The translations under genes were made by a program, and so were the position numbers. Positions 9,567 to 16,604 of a stretch of DNA of 64,000 nt are shown piece by piece. The notes beneath the pieces were generated by a model. The model saw only the letters and a program-made list of their open reading frames with translations. It was not told the DNA's origin and did not search any database. The stretch spans positions 1,674,001 to 1,738,000 of the forward strand of contig NZ_OW968402.1 in the NCBI RefSeq assembly GCF_943169825.2. The letters run 5' to 3'. Position 1 is the first letter of the stretch. Every line of letters starts with the position of its first letter. This DNA is from Varibaculum prostatecancerukia. GTDB lineage: Bacteria > Actinomycetota > Actinomycetes > Actinomycetales > Actinomycetaceae.

Positions 9567-10107
9567 TGGAGGGCGGAAACGTCCTCCTCTATAAAAGCCA
9601 AGCGGGCACACTCCCTACTGATAGTTAGATATCTGCCCTATCTAAGCGCTTGGAGGTTAGATATCTGACCCAATTAAACGCTTGGAGGGTGGAAATGCTG
9701 GGACAATACACGCAAGCAGGAAATACGCACGACACTAGCGCCCTCCACGCACAAAAACACCCTCCCGAGACGTAAATACCCTCCCGGCGCAAAAGTTGGA
9801 CTCAGAGATCAGCGGTAAAAACACCCTCCCGAGACAGAAGCACCCTCCAGCGCGAGGAATGGAGAGGGGTTTTATAGAGAGGAGAGGGACTTTAGAGGGG
9901 ATCATCAATAGCTGGAGGGCGAGTTCGACGCTGGAGGGTGAAAATGTTGGGGCAATACACGCAAACAGGAAATATATCCGACATTAGCACCCTCCACACA
10001 CAAGAACACCCTCCAGGAGCGTAATTACCCTCCGGGCACAGAAGTTGTAGTCAGATACCGACAGGTAAAACGCCCTCCGGAAACAGAAACTCCCTCCAAC
10101 GCGAGGA
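9567..10107. repeat. GAGGG array B (duplicated 176-bp module)
   Basis: It lies between the DUF559 gene and the NlpC/P60 gene in a 1029-bp gene-free stretch. Forward GGAGGG motifs are followed by a spacer containing acaatacacgcaa and then by several inverted CCCTCC units. The segment 9683-9858 is repeated ungapped at 9932-10107 (offset 249 bp) with scattered substitutions. Just inside the left edge, gttagatatctg occurs at 9624 and 9656. The remainder of the gap (9380-9566) shows nothing recognisable. Confidence 0.85.
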
Positions 10108-10202
10108 AAAGCAGGCCAAAACGCAACCCGGTGGGAGTAAGCGGGAGTACGTGACACTAAGCGAGAAAAAGTGAGGAAAAGCGAAACTAGGAAGAGAAAA
10201 AG

Positions 10203-10298
10203 GTTGCGACCCGAGGGAAGTTAAGGGTGAAAAAACGCGACCCGAGGGAAGTTGAAGGTGAAAAAACGCGACCCGAGAAACTAGCCTCGGGTCGCATG
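10203..10298 (-). terminator. Terminator of the NlpC/P60 gene with tandem 31-bp copies
   Basis: A 10-bp perfect stem (10268-10277 with 10286-10295), an 8-base loop and six T on the minus strand (10261-10266) form a rho-independent terminator. The 3' arm plus T-tract is repeated in tandem with a 31-bp period, at about 10237 and, without the T tract, 10206. A single 5' arm could therefore pair with any of three 3' arms. Confidence 0.85.
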
Positions 10299-10408
10299 AT
10301 TTTAAGTTTTCGCTTCGATATTAATTTTTGGTTCACATAAGGCTGTGGTTAGAGAACGTAATACCTAGTACAGCCAGAACCTCGAGTAACCGCAGCTGCC
10401 GTTAATAA

Positions 10409-11122
10409 TTAGAAACGGATTACCTGGAAACCCGAAGAGTAAATCGGGGCTACCTTTACAACGTCACCAGGTTTGGGGGCGTGAATCAGTTTCCCTCCGC
10501 CAATATAAATAGCCACGTGACCGGGATGCCACAGAACGTCACCAGGCTGAGCTTGGCTAAGCGGCAACTTGGTTCCCGCAGCAGCAATAGCCGAATCGGT
10601 GCGAGGAAGCGACTTTCCAACTTGCCCATACACGTATTTAACAAATCCGGAGCAGTCGAAGCCGCTGGGAGTGGAACCGCCCCATACATAAGGAACGCCC
10701 TGATACTGCATAGCAATCCCCACCACGGTGCCATCGGCAGGACCTAAATCGCGCCCCGCGAAGGAAGAGGATTGTGAGGAGGCGGGCTGAGCTGCCGGAG
10801 CAGGAGTATTTACCTGAACAGAGGTGGCAGCCTGGGCGACTTTATCTGACTCAGAGGTAACAGGCTCATTAACAGTCAGCTTTTCAACAGTGCCTTTCGC
10901 CAGCTGCGCGGAGTTAACCGAGGTGGCGATGCGCTTGGCGGCGGTGGCGTCGGCGCTAGCGGGAACGGCTGCTGCCGCTACTACGGTTAGCGCAACCCCC
11001 GAGCCGGCCAGCGCAGATAGGCGCTTGCCATTTTCGGAAGAAAATACAGACTGGGCAAACTGGGAAACCGGAGTGGAGGGACGGCTCGGAGCGCGGTGAC
11101 GCGCTTTCAGCTTCTGAGTCAC
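10409..11122 (-). CDS. Secreted NlpC/P60 peptidoglycan hydrolase
   Basis: 237 aa from the GTG at 11122, chosen because AGGAG lies 10 bases ahead; a longer TTG start at 11164 lacks one. The N-terminus is basic, then a hydrophobic segment ends in PASADA, a likely signal peptide cleavage region. An Ala/Ser/Pro-rich linker leads to a C-terminal NlpC/P60 domain of about 110 residues. Catalytic Cys157 is in FDCSGF and His202 in PGHVAIYIG, with a third polar site near the following HAPKPG. Enzymes of this family cut the D-Glu-to-diamino-acid bond of stem peptides and act in wall remodelling or cell separation. The gene is monocistronic, with its own promoter and terminator. Confidence 0.9.
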   Translation of the reverse strand: MTQKLKARHRAPSRPSTPVSQFAQSVFSSENGKRLSALAGSGVALTVVAAAAVPASADATAAKRIATSVNSAQLAKGTVEKLTVNEPVTSESDKVAQAATSVQVNTPAPAAQPASSQSSSFAGRDLGPADGTVVGIAMQYQGVPYVWGGSTPSGFDCSGFVKYVYGQVGKSLPRTDSAIAAAGTKLPLSQAQPGDVLWHPGHVAIYIGGGKLIHAPKPGDVVKVAPIYSSGFQVIRF

Positions 11123-11218
11123 GATAAGGGTTCTCCTGACAGTGAAAGTTCTCTGGCCGATCAAGAAAGCTTCTTGGGAGCTACCCAGGAAACCGTCCTG
11201 ACCGATTGGTCGTATCCA

Positions 11219-11247
11219 AATATAATGCTTCGATAACGAAATGTCAC
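11219..11247 (-). promoter_or_regulatory. Promoter of the NlpC/P60 gene
   Basis: On the minus strand GTGACA (11242-11247) and TATATT (11219-11224) are separated by exactly 17 bp, five of six matches each to the -35 and -10 consensus. The implied 5' leader is about 90 nt. I looked for a ydaO (c-di-AMP) riboswitch there and did not find its conserved elements. Confidence 0.65.
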
Positions 11248-11391
11248 GTTTTGGTTACGAAAGTTTTTTAATCTTTCTCAAGACCTCGGAAACCAAGTGG
11301 CCAGACCCACAAAAATGCGCACCCTCAATAACTAGAAAATCAGCCCTAATAATTCGCTATTATCCCAGCTCAAAACAAAACTTAGACAGGT

Positions 11392-12078
11392 CTAATCCCC
11401 CTGGGAGACCCCTTCGACAAACAGGTGCTGCCCTAAAGAAGTGTAAAGTAACACAGTTTTTCCTGTGTCAACCCCGATAACCGACACCTGATCGTTCTGA
11501 GGCTGCAGATTCACCTCGTGACCAGGCAAAATACCGGCCTCATCAAAGAAAGCCAGCATTCGGGGCTCCGCCTGCAGAGGCTCGCCAATCCGCACCACTT
11601 TGGTGGCCACAATACCGCCATACTGCTCCACAATCTGCGCTGCAGAGGTTCCCGGCCCCACCAAATCGCTATCAGCATCAGGAATCGGGTTGCCATAAGG
11701 GTCAGTAGAAGGATGATGCAGCATATCGAGCAGGCGCATCTCTACCGCGGAAGACATCACGTGCTCCCAGCGGCAGGCCTCATCGTGCACCATTACCCAA
11801 TCCAAACCGATCAAATCCAGCAGTAACCTCTCGGCCAGGCGATGTTTGCGCACCACTTCCCGCGCGAGGGCAACGCCCTGGTCAGTAAACTCAATCCGGC
11901 GATTATCAGCCACAAAGAGCAAATCATCGCGCTCCATGCGCGCCACAGTTTGAGAAACGGTGGGGCCGGAATGATCCAGGCGCTCCACAATCCGTGCCCG
12001 CAGCGGCGGCACCCCATCCTCGAGCATCTCGTAGACAGTTTTCAGATACATCTCGGTGGTATCAATCAGATCGCTCAT
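11392..12078 (-). CDS. DtxR/IdeR-family metal-dependent transcriptional regulator
   Basis: 228 aa from the ATG at 12078, the usual family start (MSDLIDTTEMYLKTVYEM); the frame is open a little further upstream. The N-terminal winged helix contains the recognition segment SGPTVSQTVARMERD. The dimerisation and metal-binding domain has the signature HDEACRWEHVMS, whose Cys, Glu and His match the primary metal site of DtxR. The C-terminal SH3-like domain is complete (FDEAGILPGHEV, VIGVDTG). The protein should repress iron or manganese uptake and storage genes when metal is bound. It is divergent from serC with about 180 bp between. I could not identify a convincing DtxR box in that gap. Confidence 0.9.
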   Translation of the reverse strand: MSDLIDTTEMYLKTVYEMLEDGVPPLRARIVERLDHSGPTVSQTVARMERDDLLFVADNRRIEFTDQGVALAREVVRKHRLAERLLLDLIGLDWVMVHDEACRWEHVMSSAVEMRLLDMLHHPSTDPYGNPIPDADSDLVGPGTSAAQIVEQYGGIVATKVVRIGEPLQAEPRMLAFFDEAGILPGHEVNLQPQNDQVSVIGVDTGKTVLLYTSLGQHLFVEGVSQGD

Positions 12079-12260
12079 CAATGCCCCTTGTGCCGTGTCA
12101 GTCGCGGAACCTGCGCCCGCCATTATTCTCGCCCAGCCTCACATTGCCCGGCTAACCCAGGATATGGCGCTTAACGCAAAGTTTAGACGCAAACGCGATT
12201 ACCAAGGGCGTTTTGGACTAGATTCGCGGAGGTTTGCGCACCTAGAGTAAGGTTTGCTTT

Positions 12261-13403
12261 ATGGAAAACTTTGTCAGCATTCCCGAAAATTTATTGCCCA
12301 AAAATAGGAAATTCGGATCCGGACCTAGCTCAATAAGAAAAACTGCCCTTGCGAAAGTTGCCGCCAGCGACCTGCCCGGCACCTCGCACCGGCAAGCCCC
12401 AGTTAAAGACCTGGTGGGTTCGCTGCGCGAAGGGTTAAAAGAATTATTTGCCCTCCCGGACGGATACGAGGTAGTGCTGGGAAACGGCGGCGCCACCACT
12501 TTTTGGGCGGCGGCGGCGTCCTCTTTAATTAGGGAAAGTTCCGCGCACGCCGTTTTCGGCTCCTTTGGCGCTAAGTTTGCGGAAACCGTCAGCGGGGCTC
12601 CGCACCTTAAAGACCCGGCAATAGAGCTCGGGGGCGTATCGGCGAGGGCGCAGGGCCGGGAAACCGAAAGCGAAATCGCGCTTTTGCGGGGCGGGCAAGA
12701 GGGAATCGACGCCTATTGCTATCCCGCACATGAGACTTCTACTGGCGCCCTCAGCCCGGTAAAGCGCATTGAGGGAGGATTAAACCTGGTAGACGCCACT
12801 TCGGTCGCAGGCGGGGTGCAGGTCGATATTTCACAGACCGACGTTTATTACTTCTCGGGGCAAAAATGTTTCGCCGCCGAGGGCGGGCTGTGGGTGGCGC
12901 TGGCCTCCCCTGCCGCTCAGGAACGGGCGAAAGACATCAAAGCAAACCCGGGTGCAGGACGTTGGATTCCTCCGGTACTGGATTTTTCGGTGGCGCTGAA
13001 AAACTCGGTTAAAAACCAGACTTTAAATACCCCGGCGATTGCCACCCTGATTTTATGGGAAGACCAGGTGCGGTGGATGCTGGCGGAGGGCGGCCTGGAG
13101 GCGATGGAAAAACGCACCCGGGCGTCCTCGGCGGTGCTATATGAGTGGGCGCGTTCCCACCCGGACGCCTCCCCCTATGTGTCTGCCCCGGAAGAGCAGT
13201 CCCCGGTGGTGGTGACGATTGATTTCCACGATATTGATGCCAACCAGGTGATTGCGCAGCTGCGCGCTAATGGGATCGTAGATATCGATCCTTACCGGGC
13301 TTTGGGACGCAACCAGATCCGGGTGGCGTGCTTCCCCAATGTGGAAGTGGCCGATACCCAGGCGTTAACTGCCTGCCTAGACTACGTAATCGACCGCCTG
13401 TAG
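12261..13403 (+). CDS. serC: Phosphoserine aminotransferase
   Basis: 380 aa, matching the actinobacterial branch of SerC. It transfers the amino group of glutamate to 3-phosphohydroxypyruvate in serine synthesis, using pyridoxal phosphate. The N-terminus carries the family phrase FGSGPSSIR. The cofactor lysine is in YFSGQKCFAAEGG, and NGGATTFW provides phosphate-binding residues. The C-terminal small domain ends in a complete NQIRVACFPN segment. No strong ribosome site precedes the ATG. The gene is convergent with the purine permease, and both share the hairpin at 13503-13545. Confidence 0.92.
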   Translation: MENFVSIPENLLPKNRKFGSGPSSIRKTALAKVAASDLPGTSHRQAPVKDLVGSLREGLKELFALPDGYEVVLGNGGATTFWAAAASSLIRESSAHAVFGSFGAKFAETVSGAPHLKDPAIELGGVSARAQGRETESEIALLRGGQEGIDAYCYPAHETSTGALSPVKRIEGGLNLVDATSVAGGVQVDISQTDVYYFSGQKCFAAEGGLWVALASPAAQERAKDIKANPGAGRWIPPVLDFSVALKNSVKNQTLNTPAIATLILWEDQVRWMLAEGGLEAMEKRTRASSAVLYEWARSHPDASPYVSAPEEQSPVVVTIDFHDIDANQVIAQLRANGIVDIDPYRALGRNQIRVACFPNVEVADTQALTACLDYVIDRL

Positions 13404-13502
13404 CGGCCTTCTTTAGAAGCGGGTGCAGCTACCTGCGCGCTAGGCAGCACTAAAGCACCCTACCGGCGCCCGCTAGGCAACACTAAAACACTCTTATAAA
13501 AC

Positions 13503-13545
13503 AAATAGTCCGTGGGAGCAGCCTGGCCACTCCCACGGACTATTT
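13503..13545. terminator. Bidirectional terminator between serC and the permease gene
   Basis: A perfect 16-bp stem (13503-13518 with 13530-13545) with an 11-base loop lies between two converging genes. The A/T ends give a U-rich tail in either direction. Confidence 0.85.
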
Positions 13546-13559
13546 AAATTCCAGACCCT

Positions 13560-15083
13560 TTACGACAGCAGGGATTGGATCGGCCCGAGGCAGAAGTAGA
13601 TTACGAACAGGATCGAAACTATCCACATCAGGGGGTGGATCCGCGAAATCCGTCCGGAAGCGATCTTGACGATCACATAGGTGATGAAACCGAACCCGAT
13701 ACCGACGGTAATCGAGTAGGCGAACGGCATCATCATGATGGTCATGAAGGCGGGAATAGCCACGTCGGCGCGCGTCCACTCGATATCGCGAACATTCACC
13801 ATCATGAGGAAGCCTACGAACACCAGGGCGGTGGAGGCCGCCTCGGCGGGAACCAGATCCACTACCGGGGCGATAAACATGGAAACCCCGAACAGCAGGC
13901 CGGTAACTACCGAAGCCAAACCAGTGCGCGCGCCCTCGCCAACCCCGGAGGTCGATTCCACGAAAGAAGTGTTAGAGGAAACGCCGCCCAGGCCACCGGC
14001 CATTGCCGAAAGCGAGTCAATCAGCAGAATTTCGCGAGTCTTAGGCGGATTGCCGTTCTCGTCGAGCAGGTGCGCGCCTGCGCCTACCGCCACCATAGTT
14101 CCCATAGTGTCAAAGAAGTCTGCGAGCATCAGCGAGAAGATCAGCAGCACTACCCCTACCGCGGTGGTGTGGGGGTTGGTGAAAGCGCCGAAGAAATCAA
14201 CTGCACCGATAGTGGAAAAATCGGGCAGGGAAACCGGGGAACCTTTAAGCTGCGGCACGTTAGAAGCCCAGGCAGATACCGCCTTTTCATCGGCTGCGCG
14301 CGAACCCAAATGGGCAAAAGCCTGCACGATGAAAGCCAAAACCGTAGCGCCCACAATCCCGATGAGAATCGCGCCTTGCACTTTGCGGATATAAAGCACC
14401 ACAATCACGGCTAGACCGACACAGAACACTAGCGCTGGCCATCCCACCAGGGAGCCGTTCACACCCAGCTGTACCGGAGTGCCTCCAGGACGAATAATCC
14501 CGGCATTTATCAGACCTACGAACGCAATAAACAGACCAATACCCACGCTGATAGCGGTTTTTAGTTGGGCAGGAACCGCTTTAAACACGGCCTCCCTAAA
14601 GCCGGTCAGCACCAGGATGGTGATGGCCACGCCCTCCCAAAAGATCAGCCCCATCGCTTCCTGGTAGCTGAGCCCCAAAGCCTCGGGGTTCGCCAAAGTA
14701 AAAGCCACCACGGCGTTTAGTCCCATACCGGAGGCCAAAGCCAACGGGAAGTTCGCCACTAGCCCCATAAGCAGGGTCATCACGCAGGCCACCAGGGCAG
14801 TGCCGGCAGCGATAGAAGATTGGCTAATACCTTTGGGGGCGGCGTTCCCCAAAATCGCGGCGTTAACCACCAAAATATAGGCCATCGCGAAGAAAGTGAC
14901 CAGGCCACCGCGGACTTCCCGCCCAACGGTGGAGCCCCTTTCAGAAATTTTAAAGAAACGATCTAGGAAACTATTCGACTTTGTCGCCGTATCTTGAGAA
15001 GACAAGATAACTGTCCAATCCGCCACCAGGGCATAGAAGTTACTTACAAGCTCATTATCGGAAGATTCCCAGGGTTTTTCCAA
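13560..15083 (-). CDS. NCS2-family guanine/hypoxanthine-type permease
   Basis: 507 aa as drawn. The protein is a polytopic membrane permease of the AzgA/GhxP type, which imports adenine, guanine or hypoxanthine with protons. Signature stretches include EVRGGLVTFFAMAYILVVNAAILG, the loop LPLMLGL-like segment ALASGMGLNAVVAFT, a helix with ADFFDTMGTMVAVG, and GVSSNTSFVESTSGVGEGARTG. About twelve membrane segments are expected. The start is uncertain: the TTG at 15083 lacks a clear ribosome site, and GTG or TTG codons down to about 15004 would leave the conserved region (from NSFLDRFFKI) intact. Substrate is inferred only from family membership. Confidence 0.85.
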   Translation of the reverse strand: MEKPWESSDNELVSNFYALVADWTVILSSQDTATKSNSFLDRFFKISERGSTVGREVRGGLVTFFAMAYILVVNAAILGNAAPKGISQSSIAAGTALVACVMTLLMGLVANFPLALASGMGLNAVVAFTLANPEALGLSYQEAMGLIFWEGVAITILVLTGFREAVFKAVPAQLKTAISVGIGLFIAFVGLINAGIIRPGGTPVQLGVNGSLVGWPALVFCVGLAVIVVLYIRKVQGAILIGIVGATVLAFIVQAFAHLGSRAADEKAVSAWASNVPQLKGSPVSLPDFSTIGAVDFFGAFTNPHTTAVGVVLLIFSLMLADFFDTMGTMVAVGAGAHLLDENGNPPKTREILLIDSLSAMAGGLGGVSSNTSFVESTSGVGEGARTGLASVVTGLLFGVSMFIAPVVDLVPAEAASTALVFVGFLMMVNVRDIEWTRADVAIPAFMTIMMMPFAYSITVGIGFGFITYVIVKIASGRISRIHPLMWIVSILFVIYFCLGPIQSLLS

Positions 15084-15294
15084 TCTTGACCGCTATCTGC
15101 GACTTAGTTGCAAATTTCATCCAGATTGCCTACGCCGCAACCAAAGCAGCCCTAGCGAGATTCCCTAGACCTGTTCGAAAATTCCTTAGCCTCCTGGTCA
15201 GAGCTGCTAGTCCTAACCGCTAGCGGGCAATAGCTAGGACGCAAACACAGTCCTCCAGCCTCAAGCCGAGCCCCTAGCCAGAGCCACTACTCCC

Positions 15295-16068
15295 CTAGAT
15301 ATCCACCTGTTCTACGTCGAGTTCATCCAGGCGCGCGGGCGTGGGCTGCCAAGGGGAGGTATCCACTTTGACGTCAGTTTCCGAATGCGAGCCACAGGTG
15401 TGATCCATAGAAACCACCCGGCCATCGTCCACTGACCATTCATTGGTGCACACCCCGAACATGGTGCGCATACTGCCTGCTACCTTCAGTAAGAAGCCAC
15501 AGGTTGAACAGGTATTTTCTGGAAGCTTCTTGCGGGTCATTCCCCGCCGCCCAGGACCTTGTTCGGAGTTATACCAGCGTTTAGCGGCCTGGGCACGACC
15601 GCAAGCCGACAGTACCCGGGGGCGCCCCAGTCCCAGTTCCTCTAGGGTGCGCCGATCAAGATCTTCGGGATTGGTGTCCGCATAGGACTGATCGAGGCGC
15701 TCGTCATCGGGAACGTAAGGTAGCACGTCCTCGCGTTTTATGTCTTGAGGACGCAGCCGCTCTGCCCAAGGCACCCAGGGACGCGCCAACAACGCGTCCT
15801 CTCCCGGAAGTAAATCGACTTCACAGACGGTGGCTTTGCGTCCCCGTGGCACCCGCGCTAAAACCGCCACCCAACGCCAGCCGCGGTAACCCGGCTTTAA
15901 ACATTCAAAACAGTGGGTGACCAGGCGTTCACCCTCGTTAGTGGCGCTCAAATGTTCGCCAATCTCTTCCGGTTTCGCAATAGGCGCAAGCCCTTCGCGA
16001 GCAATATCGACCGCGCTGGCTAGTACACTATCCGCTTTTCCGGTTTTACGCCGGGTAGTTTCACTCAT
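15295..16068 (-). CDS. DUF3027 family protein
   Basis: 257 aa from the ATG at 16068 (MSETTRRKTGK). It matches the DUF3027 family, which is restricted to actinobacteria and has no known function. Two Cys pairs (CFEC near residue 56; CSTC with a later C and a C-G-S-H motif) suggest zinc binding. RGWRWVAVLARVPRGR is a conserved core. It lies immediately downstream of the cold-shock gene on the same strand, 28 bp after its stop, so the pair is probably co-transcribed; this neighbour pairing is common in actinobacteria. No terminator is evident in 15084-15294. Confidence 0.85.
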   Translation of the reverse strand: MSETTRRKTGKADSVLASAVDIAREGLAPIAKPEEIGEHLSATNEGERLVTHCFECLKPGYRGWRWVAVLARVPRGRKATVCEVDLLPGEDALLARPWVPWAERLRPQDIKREDVLPYVPDDERLDQSYADTNPEDLDRRTLEELGLGRPRVLSACGRAQAAKRWYNSEQGPGRRGMTRKKLPENTCSTCGFLLKVAGSMRTMFGVCTNEWSVDDGRVVSMDHTCGSHSETDVKVDTSPWQPTPARLDELDVEQVDI

Positions 16069-16096
16069 GTGCGTCTTTCTTAATTCACCGCCACTA

Positions 16097-16474
16097 CTAG
16101 GCATCGAAATCATCGGCAACTGCCCGCAGCAGCTGCGCGATCTTCGCACCATTTTCCGGGTAGCGTCCATGCCGCAAATGCCCGGAGGAGGCGTCCAATA
16201 ACTTAATCAGGTCTTCGACTACCGGCACCATGGCCTTGGGTTTACGCCGCAAATTTTTTGCTACTGAGGGCGCGCGCTGCAAGATCTTCACCGATAGGGC
16301 TTGGGGACCGCGTCGCGAGTCGGCAACGGAAAACTCTACCCGAGTTCCCGGTGCAGGAGGTTTAGTGTCAGCAGGCAATACGCTGGCGTGTAAGAACACC
16401 TGCGAGCCGTCCTCTGCGGTGATAAACCCGAACCCTTTGTCGGCATCAAACCACTTAACTTTTCCGCTTGGCAC
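16097..16474 (-). CDS. Cold-shock domain protein with C-terminal extension
   Basis: 125 aa from a GTG at 16474 with GGGAG ahead. Residues 1-66 form a CspA-type OB fold with RNP1-like KGFGFI and RNP2-like QVFLHAS motifs, which bind single-stranded nucleic acid. A further 60 residues, partly basic (NLRRKPKAM) and then helical (VVEDLIKLLD...IAQLLRAVADDF), extend beyond the normal 67-70 residues. This longer form is typical of the actinobacterial copy next to DUF3027. Likely role is RNA chaperoning or transcription antitermination; the extension has no assigned role. Confidence 0.9.
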   Translation of the reverse strand: MPSGKVKWFDADKGFGFITAEDGSQVFLHASVLPADTKPPAPGTRVEFSVADSRRGPQALSVKILQRAPSVAKNLRRKPKAMVPVVEDLIKLLDASSGHLRHGRYPENGAKIAQLLRAVADDFDA

Positions 16475-16604
16475 TGAAATCTCCCTACTTTTTCTAAATC
16501 TAGGTTACATGAAGCAACATATAACCCACTTCTTTGCATATGATAATGCAAAGTGGGGATTTAATCTGCTCCGGGCTAGCCTCATTAGTTAGGGAGAAAC
16601 TTAC

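Noticed and set aside
11123-11391. ydaO (c-di-AMP) riboswitch before the NlpC/P60 gene
   Set aside because: The position is typical in actinobacteria, but the conserved core segments are not present in this leader.
12079-12260. DtxR box between the regulator and serC
   Set aside because: AAGGTTTGCTTTA shows only a distant likeness to the 19-bp palindrome, and symmetry is lacking.
15084-15294. tRNA or small gene between the permease and DUF3027 genes
   Set aside because: No cloverleaf arms, TTCGA-type loop or supported coding frame was found.
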